From Lentisphaerota bacterium (GTDB lineage Bacteria; Verrucomicrobiota; Lentisphaeria; Victivallales; Victivallaceae): DNA of 64,000 bases. Of this stretch, positions 56,041 through 64,000 are shown piece by piece (within the stretch, counting starts at the first letter, position 1; every line of letters starts with the position of its first letter). The stretch spans positions 1 to 64,000 of the forward strand of contig SUVY01000007.1 of NCBI GenBank assembly GCA_015061775.1, written 5' to 3'. The translations under genes and the position numbers were made by a program. The notes beneath the pieces were generated by a model. The model did no database searches and was not told the origin of the DNA. It worked only from the letters and a program-made list of their open reading frames with translations.

Positions 56041-59000
56041 TCAGTCATTATATTTTGCGGCTTCCTGATTGAGTGACGCAAGATCGAGTTTCCCGTTTCC
56101 GAGCAGCGGAAGCTGGGGAATATATATAAAGTTTTCCAGTTTGGGTATCCACAAGTTCGGAATCTGTTTCTCTCTCAATTTTTTTACTACCTGCTCAGGA
56201 GCAAGTTTTTCGCGGTTGCAGTAAAACACTATGAGTTTTTCACCCTTCACAGCGTCATTTGCTCCGCAAACGGCGAGCAGCCGGTCTTCAGGACAGAGGA
56301 TGTTGTTGATCTCTCTCTCAACGAGCTCATGAGGAACCATTTCGCCGGCGATCTTGCTGAAACGGGACAGACGTCCGGTGATGGTGATGAAGCCGCGGCG
56401 CGACATACGGGCGATATCTCCGGTGATATACCAGCCGTCACGGATGACTTCGTTGGTCTTTTCTGGCTCTCCGAGATAACCCTTCATAACGATCGCACCC
56501 TTGACGATGAGCAGACCGTCGGTGTTTTCCGGCATGAGTTCAAAGGTGGATGGATCGACAACTTTTGCACAAACACCGATGAGCGGCGGTCCGATGCTTC
56601 CGGGTTCGACGACGTGAGTACCCATCTCGTTAACTGAGGCGGCGAGGTTGATGGAGACCACGGGAGAAAGCTCCGTGCAGCCGTAAGCCTCGGTGATGAC
56701 AAGACCGGTCATGTTCCGGAATCTCTCTGCAACATCATCGCGGAGCTTTTCCGCTCCGGTAATGACTATGCGGATATTTTTGAAGTCCTCCGGAACACAT
56801 TTTCTCATATAGAGCTGGAGAAATCCCGGAGTTGCACTCAAGACTGTGAGATTTCCATACTTCATGGACTCTGCAACGCTTGCTGCATCAAGCGGGTTGG
56901 GGATAAGAACGGTTCTTGTTCCAGTAACGATCGGCATCCAGAAGCATACCGCCATTCCGAAGGAGTGGAACAGCGGAAGATTGCCGACGACACCGTCGTT
57001 CTTGCGGTAGCTTATTGAGTTGCTTATGGAGAGCACATCAGCAATTATATTGTGGTGGGTGAGCATGATTCCCTTGGGAATACCGGTCGAACCGCTGGAA
57101 AAAATCAGAGCTCCGACCCGGTTGACGTCGTTCCAGTTTTCCGGAGAGACCTGTTTCATCAGCTCATCGGCGGGGAATACCGTTGCAGCGATGAACCAGC
57201 AGAATTTGCTCCAGATGGTGCAGCAGTTCTTTTTTGCATCCTCGATAAAGATTATTTCAGCATCAGTTTCGAGATGTGTCTTCTCAAGAACTTTTCTTGA
57301 GGTGATGATACGTTTCAACTGAGCTTTTTCGATGGCTATTTTGAGCGATTGTATTCCGGCGGTGTAGTTCAGGATCGCCGGAGCCTTGTTCGCCATTTGT
57401 ACTCCGAGCATGGCGTTCGCAAAATCCAGGGAGTTCGGCAGCATGATTCCGACATATTCCGACTCGTTTTTCGGAGCTGTTCGGCGCAGATATCTGCTCA
57501 GAAGCAGCGACTTCATAAAGAGTCTGAAATTGCCCTGTTTTTTCCATTCCGGAGCGGTGCACTCTGAAAATATCCTGCTGAACGGATTTCTCTTTGCCTG
57601 ATAGCAGAAAAGCGTGTGCAATGGTTTTGCGGAAGCGTCCGGAATAAGTTCGGTATCAGCCCCGAGTTCCGCCATGATGATACGCATTTCATAAGCGTTT
57701 GTCTCTTTGGGAATGGGGTTTCCGATGGTCACGGAAGCCGGATGTCTCCGCAATCCCGGCAGGCGCAACTTGAATCTGCCATCCTGACTGCATGAAAAAA
57801 TGCTTCCCCAGGTCATGCCTATGCGCATCGGAATGACCGGAATATCCATATCCTCCGGAAGCCAGTTGCCGATACCGTTTCTGAAGCTCGACATGGTTCC
57901 GTTGCGGGTGATGTCGTCTTCAGGAAATACGCAGATGAGTTCTCCGCTTTTGAGCAGCTGCCGGGTGTTCTGGATGAGCTCTTTGTGTTTCTGCACCCGT
58001 TTGCTCGGAACTTCAAGAAATCCAATGGATTTATAGAGCGTGTGCAGGACAGGTACCCGGTAGTAGTGTTCATGCATCATAAAGCGGATCGGACGGCTGG
58101 TGCAAGCCGATATAAAGAGGATATCCACGAATGAAGCCCGGTTGGCGACCAGCAGGGCTGGACCGCTTTCAGGAAGGCGTTCTGCGTTGTAAATATTGAG
58201 CCGGTATATAGTGTCGAGCATGATTCTGAAGAGCATACGCAGCAGGAATTGCGGCATGAGAGTAAAGCTGACTATTGAGAGCGTCAGAGTGAGCAGCGCA
58301 ACGACGAGCGATACGGTGAAGATGCTGACGTTGAAGTAATACATGAGGAACGCAAGGACGATAGCCAGCAGGATACCTCCGGAAAATTGCAGATAGAACC
58401 AGCTGAAAAAGCGCGGAGCGAAATCCTGCTTGATAAAGTATGCCTGATAACATTGCAGCGGAACGAGTATGCTTCCTGAAGCAAATCCGAAGATAAAGAG
58501 CAGAATGACCAGAAAACTGCCTTCGGCGTAGCGGTCTCCGGCAAAAGGAAGCATTCCGACGGCGAGTGCAGAGAGGATCATGAAGACGATTCCGGTGGGC
58601 ACGATACCGATTTCAACGTTGCCTTTGGAGCGGCAGCCTGAGGAGATTATTCCGAGAACGCTTCCGATGATCGGAGTCGCCATGAGAAAGTATTGCAGGT
58701 AGAGATTATCGGTTACTGTGGTGAAGTGCAGTCCGAGATATTGTACTGCGATAGAGGATATGAGTATCAATGCGGCAAAGACGTAACACTCTCCGACGCC
58801 GGTCATGACAAGTTCGCGGTATCTCTGCAGCTTGACCATTCCTTTGGGAAGCTTTATTTTGAGCTCGAGCTTGAGTTCATCAACATCAGCCTGCGGAGCC
58901 GGAGTTGATTCGAGAAGAGAGGAAAATATCATTGCAGCAGCAGCCGGGATGATGGCAAGTCCGAGTGCGAGACTTCCGTCAAGATGGCATTGTACAGCTG

Positions 59001-59541
59001 CGATTCCGCTGATGGTGCCGAGGGTGATTCCGGAAAAAGTGGCACATTCAGTTGTCGCGCAGATGGTTGCAAGCCGCTTCAATTTTACTGTTTTTGAGGT
59101 GTAAACTTTTAGGGCAGGGCGGTATATGGACAAATTCAATCCCATCAGCACAGCGATCACAAAGAGTGGAATATAGCCTGTGATATCGACAAATCCAATT
59201 ATGACAGTTGCTGCCGTCGCAATGAATATCTCGATCAACCGGCTGTAAAACATCACATTGCGCGCCGAGAAACGTGCCAGAAATCCGCTCGATGCCGCGC
59301 TGCTGCACAGCCAGGGAATGGTATAGAAGGCGGACAGTACGAGCACGTTGAGTGCGTGCTGTTTGAATATCGGAGCGTTTCTGTACATCAGAAGCGCAAC
59401 TATAGTGCAGAAATATACCGGATTGAATGAACTGAAGAAGTTCATGCAGAATATATTGGCTGCACTCACATTATATTTGTTTTTCTCATGGTAGTGTGGC
59501 ATATACTCAAGTTCCATCGTTATAAATAAAGATACAATCAA
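56041..59541 (-). CDS. MFS transporter - PlsC acyltransferase - AMP-dependent ligase fusion (LplT/Aas-like)
   Basis: N-terminal about 12 TM region; acyltransferase region LVANRASFVDILFISAC...VFPEDDITRNG; AMP-binding LIFSSGSTGIPKGIMLTHHNI...GWYITGDIARMSRRGFITITGR. Confidence 0.85.
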   Translation of the reverse strand: MIVSLFITMELEYMPHYHEKNKYNVSAANIFCMNFFSSFNPVYFCTIVALLMYRNAPIFKQHALNVLVLSAFYTIPWLCSSAASSGFLARFSARNVMFYSRLIEIFIATAATVIIGFVDITGYIPLFVIAVLMGLNLSIYRPALKVYTSKTVKLKRLATICATTECATFSGITLGTISGIAAVQCHLDGSLALGLAIIPAAAAMIFSSLLESTPAPQADVDELKLELKIKLPKGMVKLQRYRELVMTGVGECYVFAALILISSIAVQYLGLHFTTVTDNLYLQYFLMATPIIGSVLGIISSGCRSKGNVEIGIVPTGIVFMILSALAVGMLPFAGDRYAEGSFLVILLFIFGFASGSILVPLQCYQAYFIKQDFAPRFFSWFYLQFSGGILLAIVLAFLMYYFNVSIFTVSLVVALLTLTLSIVSFTLMPQFLLRMLFRIMLDTIYRLNIYNAERLPESGPALLVANRASFVDILFISACTSRPIRFMMHEHYYRVPVLHTLYKSIGFLEVPSKRVQKHKELIQNTRQLLKSGELICVFPEDDITRNGTMSSFRNGIGNWLPEDMDIPVIPMRIGMTWGSIFSCSQDGRFKLRLPGLRRHPASVTIGNPIPKETNAYEMRIIMAELGADTELIPDASAKPLHTLFCYQAKRNPFSRIFSECTAPEWKKQGNFRLFMKSLLLSRYLRRTAPKNESEYVGIMLPNSLDFANAMLGVQMANKAPAILNYTAGIQSLKIAIEKAQLKRIITSRKVLEKTHLETDAEIIFIEDAKKNCCTIWSKFCWFIAATVFPADELMKQVSPENWNDVNRVGALIFSSGSTGIPKGIMLTHHNIIADVLSISNSISYRKNDGVVGNLPLFHSFGMAVCFWMPIVTGTRTVLIPNPLDAASVAESMKYGNLTVLSATPGFLQLYMRKCVPEDFKNIRIVITGAEKLRDDVAERFRNMTGLVITEAYGCTELSPVVSINLAASVNEMGTHVVEPGSIGPPLIGVCAKVVDPSTFELMPENTDGLLIVKGAIVMKGYLGEPEKTNEVIRDGWYITGDIARMSRRGFITITGRLSRFSKIAGEMVPHELVEREINNILCPEDRLLAVCGANDAVKGEKLIVFYCNREKLAPEQVVKKLREKQIPNLWIPKLENFIYIPQLPLLGNGKLDLASLNQEAAKYND

Positions 59542-59666
59542 TATAATATAACATGGAAAACGGATATTTTCAACACATCACGAAGCAGACAGGAGCAAAG
59601 AACAGGTGTTTGCCGGGGTGGAAAAATGCTCCCGGCACGACCGCAATATTTTTGGGGAAACAGTTT

Positions 59667-60497
59667 TTACAGCTGTTCGGAATTGGTGATAGTCACCTGT
59701 TCAGCGGAGCTGATCCTGTCGCCGAAAAAGCGCGATGCGCTGCTGAGAAATTTTTCCGTAGTATCGGTCACGCAGAAACGGTATTCCGGAGTTTTTCTTC
59801 CGGAGTTTGCGAGGACATCTCCGCTGTTTATGAGTTTTTTAACATACTCTGCAGCGGCAGATGCACTGGATATGATTTTGACTTTTCCCGAAAAGAAGCG
59901 GTCAAATTCCTCTGTGAACAACGGATAGTGGGTACAGCCGAGCAGAAGAGCCTGCGGCATATTGGCAAGATATTTTCCGAGATATATATCAAAAACGCCG
60001 CCGAGGATGTTCCAGCTTTTGATCCCCTCTTCGGCGAGCGGAACAAGCAATGGGCAGGCGATGCACTCGACATCGGTGTACGGAGAGATCCGTTTGATTT
60101 CCTGCCAGTATGCTCCGCTTGATATGGTGGTCTTTGTTCCGATGACCGCCACGGTGCCCCTGATTCCGGATGCTGATGCGGCTCCTGCTTCGATGACTCC
60201 GCAAACCGGAACGGATATCTTCTTTTTCAACTCTCCGAGTGCGACAGCAGACACGGTATTGCAGGCGGCAATGATGAGTTTTACATTGCATTTTTCGAGA
60301 AAGGATGCGTCTTCGAGAGCGTAACGGATGATGGTATCTGATGATTTGTCTCCGTATGGAACTCTTGCTGTATCGCCGAGATAGACGATAGACTCCCGAG
60401 GAAGCTGGCGGGTCAACTCGGACATTACGGTCAATCCTCCTATCCCGGAGTCAAAAACTCCTATCGGACGGTCGTCGTGTTCTTTTGCGGAAGTCAT
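59667..60497 (-). CDS. murI: glutamate racemase
   Basis: PIGVFDSGIGGLTVMSELTRQLPRESIVYLGDTARVPYG; IIAACNTVSAVAL; LLLGCTHYPLF. Confidence 0.95.
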   Translation of the reverse strand: MTSAKEHDDRPIGVFDSGIGGLTVMSELTRQLPRESIVYLGDTARVPYGDKSSDTIIRYALEDASFLEKCNVKLIIAACNTVSAVALGELKKKISVPVCGVIEAGAASASGIRGTVAVIGTKTTISSGAYWQEIKRISPYTDVECIACPLLVPLAEEGIKSWNILGGVFDIYLGKYLANMPQALLLGCTHYPLFTEEFDRFFSGKVKIISSASAAAEYVKKLINSGDVLANSGRKTPEYRFCVTDTTEKFLSSASRFFGDRISSAEQVTITNSEQL

Positions 60498-60501
60498 TGT
60501 G

Positions 60502-62124
60502 TCAACGCTCCGGGGTGGACTTAGCTTGTTTTGCCGGAAAATTCAGTATTCGCGGGAACGGAAAACTCTCATCGTTTTCAGGATTGAGAGTCATCTCTTT
60601 GTACTCATCCGGAAAGTGTTCAGCGGCAAATGCCGAAAGCTCTTTGACTTCACCCATGACAGTCATTCCGTCGCCGCATTCGATGATAGTTGCTCCGCGA
60701 GGCTGGATGATGCGGTTTTTTCTGCGGATCATCGTGACCAGAAGCTCTCTGGGAAGTTCAAGCTCAGCGAGGCTTTTTCCGGCAAGCGGAGAGTCCTCCG
60801 GAATTATGAATTCAAACATGGAGCTGCCTTTGCTTACTGCAGTTTGTTCCAGCTCAAGCGGGCTGCGTTCACGCTCTGTAACGTGTTTGTCGAGCTTGAG
60901 TTTTCTTGCCAGCGGCATAAGGGTAGTACCCTGTATCACAAGCGAGAGCAGAACCATAATGAATATCAGGTTGAAAAGGATCCTGCCTGCCGGTTCTCCC
61001 GGAGTGTTGTCGAAGTTAGCCAGCGGAAACGTTGCAAGCACGATAGGAGCTGCTCCGCGCAGTCCGACCCATGAGACAAAGAGTTTCTCTTTGAAGGAGA
61101 GCCAGCGCGGAGGCATGGTGATGAAAATCGATACCGGACGGGCGACCAGCATGAGGAAAACTGCAAGCAGAGCTCCGGTGCCGAGGAGACTCGGAAGAAG
61201 CTGAATGTCGATAAACAAACCGAGCGTGGTGAACAGTGCGACTTGCATGAGCCACGAAACTCCGTCGCTGAAACGGGTGATGCTTTTCTGGTAGTTGAAG
61301 CGGCAGTAACTCATGGTGACTCCGCAGACGTAACACGCCATCATTCCGTTTGCGTTCAGCAGTTCGGCAAAGCCGTAGGTCGAGAGGACGATCGCCACAT
61401 TGAAAACAAAGTAGAGTCCATCGTATTCGAGTTTGATGTTGTAGAGAAGTTTTGCCAGCCTTCCTGCGAGCCATCCGAAAAAGACTCCAGCCGCCATGCG
61501 GTAGATCAGAGAGATGATGGTCATTGCTCCGAAGGAGTTTTTTCCGAGCAGGATATCGACCATGAGGACGGTGAGGAAATAAGCCATGGGGTCGTTGCTT
61601 CCGGATTCAAGTTCGAGCATTGGACGCAGTTTGCCCTTCAAGCCGACGCTCTTTCCGCTCAATATAGCGAAGACTGCGGCGGCATCTGTCGAGGATATCA
61701 TTGCGCCAAGCAGCAAGGCTGTGCAGATGAGTTTTGCGGAAGAGTTTGCAGCGGTAGAGCCGTTGGGATCTGGTATGAGCAGCATGTCTCCGGCAATAAG
61801 ATATGCGCCGATGCCGAGCAGGAATGCTGTTATCAGAACTCCGATCGTTGAGAGGACGCCTCCGGGAACAAGGACATCGCGTATTTTTTTGTATGAGGTA
61901 TCGAGCCCTCCGGAAAAGAGGATGAAGCTCATCGCAACTGTTCCGAAGATATTTATGCCTTGAAACCCTTTGTCTGATGGCATATAGCTGTAACCGAGCA
62001 CTCCTCCGAGTATGAGAAAGAGTATCAATATCGGCACATTGAATCTGCTCGAGAGTTTATTGGATAATGCTCCGGCAAGCAGCATTACTCCTATAAGCGC
62101 AAGAATAAAACTCAGATCAAACAC
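60502..62124 (-). CDS. CPA1-type K+/H+ or Na+/H+ antiporter (NhaP2/CvrA-like)
   Basis: Multi-TM; GAMISSTDAAAVFAILSGKSVGLKGKLRPMLELESGSNDPMAYFLT; C-terminal TrkA_C-like region. Confidence 0.88.
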   Translation of the reverse strand: MFDLSFILALIGVMLLAGALSNKLSSRFNVPILILFLILGGVLGYSYMPSDKGFQGINIFGTVAMSFILFSGGLDTSYKKIRDVLVPGGVLSTIGVLITAFLLGIGAYLIAGDMLLIPDPNGSTAANSSAKLICTALLLGAMISSTDAAAVFAILSGKSVGLKGKLRPMLELESGSNDPMAYFLTVLMVDILLGKNSFGAMTIISLIYRMAAGVFFGWLAGRLAKLLYNIKLEYDGLYFVFNVAIVLSTYGFAELLNANGMMACYVCGVTMSYCRFNYQKSITRFSDGVSWLMQVALFTTLGLFIDIQLLPSLLGTGALLAVFLMLVARPVSIFITMPPRWLSFKEKLFVSWVGLRGAAPIVLATFPLANFDNTPGEPAGRILFNLIFIMVLLSLVIQGTTLMPLARKLKLDKHVTERERSPLELEQTAVSKGSSMFEFIIPEDSPLAGKSLAELELPRELLVTMIRRKNRIIQPRGATIIECGDGMTVMGEVKELSAFAAEHFPDEYKEMTLNPENDESFPFPRILNFPAKQAKSTPER

Positions 62125-62227
62125 TTTGCAGAAAAAACCTTAATGTGAATTAAAAATACACCCCTTTTATCTCCATTGTATAATATAGGTGTATATATCT
62201 GTTTTTTCCACAGTATATTTGCTGAAA

Positions 62228-62821
62228 TCACCCTCTTTTTTTGATGACTTTTGCCGGAACTCCGACTGCAACGCTCATTGGAGGTATATCTTTGGTGACG
62301 ACAGCTCCTGCACCGATGACGCTGCCTCTGCCGATAGTGACACCGGCGTTGATGTGGACGCCGCCTGCGATCCAGACGTCATCTTCGATGGTGATGTGTC
62401 CGGGCTTCATTCCCTGTTCGCGTATCGGTTTGTTGGGATCAGCAAAAACGTGGTCTGACGCGATGAGCATGCAGTTGGGGGCGATCCGGGTGTTATCGCC
62501 TATGGAAATCAATCCGGACGGCTCTTCACAGGTTCCGTAGCCGACAATGATGGTGCGCACCTGGACGGATACGTTATTGCCTATTTTGATATTTCCCTGG
62601 AGAACAGCCTGCGGAGAGATGATGCTCTTTTCTCCGATGGTGATTTTTCCGGAACGGGGATTTATCATTGCGTCAGGGGATATCGATGCGCTCTTTGCTA
62701 TTTCGACATTTTTGTTCCTGAGCGCGAGATATCTGCCTATTTTAAGAGCCAAACGTTCACCCCAGGTTGCCCGGCGCGGCTGATTGTAGCCGCGGCGCAG
62801 AAAGTTGAGGAAAATACTCAT
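62228..62821 (-). CDS. hexapeptide-repeat acyltransferase
   Basis: Left-handed beta-helix repeats; DDVWIAGGVHINAGVTIGRGSVIGAGAVVTKDIPPMSVAVGVPAKVIKK. Confidence 0.92.
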   Translation of the reverse strand: MSIFLNFLRRGYNQPRRATWGERLALKIGRYLALRNKNVEIAKSASISPDAMINPRSGKITIGEKSIISPQAVLQGNIKIGNNVSVQVRTIIVGYGTCEEPSGLISIGDNTRIAPNCMLIASDHVFADPNKPIREQGMKPGHITIEDDVWIAGGVHINAGVTIGRGSVIGAGAVVTKDIPPMSVAVGVPAKVIKKRG

Positions 62822-64000
62822 TTTGTCAGCTCCTCCGGTACTTTGATTTTGGCGATACAGCAGAGGTTGTCTTCATCAAAGAAGTTGCTCAGGATATATC
62901 TGCCGTCCGGAGTGAACCTCGGATGGTGACAGCAGCGGTTGTGGTCGCGTACTGTTCCCTGGGGAACGAAGCCCGGAACACGGCAGGGCAGCTCGATGGA
63001 GTCAACTGCTGAATTTCTCTTCTTGTCCCACAATCTTACGATCTGGGGATGGTTTTCATCGTTGACACAGATATCCGGACGCACCGGAGAAAGAGACGGG
63101 TGTCCTCCTCCGAACTCCGGGCTGGCGATACGTGAGAGTTTTTTGTCTTTGGGGTCAAAGAGGTAAATGTGCTGACGGTCATCCCCGTCTGCGCGGTAGA
63201 ATCCCATGAGCGAGCCGTTATCCTGAATGCTCCAATGGCATCCCCTGCCGCTGACATCGATTGCGAAGTGCAGCTCTTTTGAGCCGCGTTTTCCGTAGAA
63301 TATGTGGCTGATCCTCGGCTCATTGCGATCCGGAACAACGCAATGGTTTCCGAAATAGAGCAGAAAGTGTTCTCCGTTTGGAGAAAATCTCACGCAGTAC
63401 GCCATCAGGCTCAGTCCGCAGACACGGCTGTATTTTTCAGCCAGCTCTCTATCGAGAGAGAGCAAATCATCTTTCATCGGGTGGAACGAGAGGATATCAT
63501 TGATGCTGTATTCGAGCTGCGGCTCTTTTCCGTCGAAGCCGAACTGAAAGATTCCGTGACGGTCTCTCTCTTCAAAGGGAATCGGGCAGAGGGAGGGATT
63601 GTAAACGTTATATCCATATCCGGCAGCATAGAGCATACCCGGAAGTCCTCCGAGAATAGGTTCTCCTGAGGGCGGAGCTCCTTCGAGATCGACTCCATCG
63701 AGCGTGATTACACTCTTTTTCTCTATATCGTACCTTGAAACAGACGGTTTGGTAAGAGTTCCGCTCTGATAGTAGATATAACGGCAGTCGGGACTCCAGG
63801 ACTCCCAGCTTCCTGTATGGTAAAACATTGATTCAGCTTTGCGGTGTCCGAAATTATCGAGGATTTTACCATCTTCATCGAGAATAAAAACGCTGCACAC
63901 CTGAGTTTTTAAATCACAAGCCGCAAGGGTGAGCCGTCCAGAGTTATCCGGAGCAAGCGGCATAAGAGTATAGTAACTGCTTATGGTCCATTGGCCCGGA
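62818..64000 (-). CDS. TolB/WD40-like beta-propeller protein (oligogalacturonate-lyase-like), truncated at window end
   Basis: Repeated blades (SPDCRYIYYQSG, SPNGEHFLLYFG, TPDGRYILSNFF); frame stays open upstream of 63963, reading PGQWTISSYYTLMPLAPD to the window edge. Confidence 0.65.
   Translation of the reverse strand, partial: PGQWTISSYYTLMPLAPDNSGRLTLAACDLKTQVCSVFILDEDGKILDNFGHRKAESMFYHTGSWESWSPDCRYIYYQSGTLTKPSVSRYDIEKKSVITLDGVDLEGAPPSGEPILGGLPGMLYAAGYGYNVYNPSLCPIPFEERDRHGIFQFGFDGKEPQLEYSINDILSFHPMKDDLLSLDRELAEKYSRVCGLSLMAYCVRFSPNGEHFLLYFGNHCVVPDRNEPRISHIFYGKRGSKELHFAIDVSGRGCHWSIQDNGSLMGFYRADGDDRQHIYLFDPKDKKLSRIASPEFGGGHPSLSPVRPDICVNDENHPQIVRLWDKKRNSAVDSIELPCRVPGFVPQGTVRDHNRCCHHPRFTPDGRYILSNFFDEDNLCCIAKIKVPEELTK

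Overview
AT-moderate bacterial chromosomal window. The abundance of CAZymes and of orphan [16 protein letters not shown](A/S)(A/S)ILMPAL prepilin-like proteins suggests a gut-type Lentisphaerota/Victivallales-like genome (inference only). Main content: (1) a minus-strand sugar-catabolism cluster (189-8590: Gfo/Idh/MocA, unknown, LamG+GH42-like, prepilin-like, SIS, TIM-barrel-like, GntR/LacI regulator); (2) a repeat- and hairpin-rich intergenic island (8740-9540); (3) CAZyme genes (GH2, phosphodiester glycosidase, acetyl xylan esterase-like, tandem beta-helix paralogs, GH38) mixed with housekeeping genes (ttcA-like, rmuC, parE/parC, lon, pyrF, der, truA, hemW, pyrC/pyrB/pyrR, murI); (4) a large secreted LamG/transglutaminase-like protein and an MFS-acyltransferase-AMP-ligase fusion. 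Most notable observations: (a) all three prepilin-like genes carry a perfect 9-11 bp inverted repeat with a 3-nt loop inside the leader-coding sequence, with the loop centre exactly 24 nt upstream of the conserved Phe codon and different, pairing-preserving stem sequences (covariation-like); (b) an about 700-bp hairpin-dense segment is bounded by 18-bp near-perfect inverted repeats, and its last 155 bp is repeated at the left window edge, bracketing the catabolic cluster; (c) a dispersed family of 25-26 bp-stem palindromes occurs, including one locus that keeps the flanks but lacks the palindrome; (d) an NtrC-type regulator is broken by an apparent 2-nt CG deletion. No CRISPR array, rRNA or tRNA was recognised by eye. 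All homology calls are from motif recognition; no searches were run.
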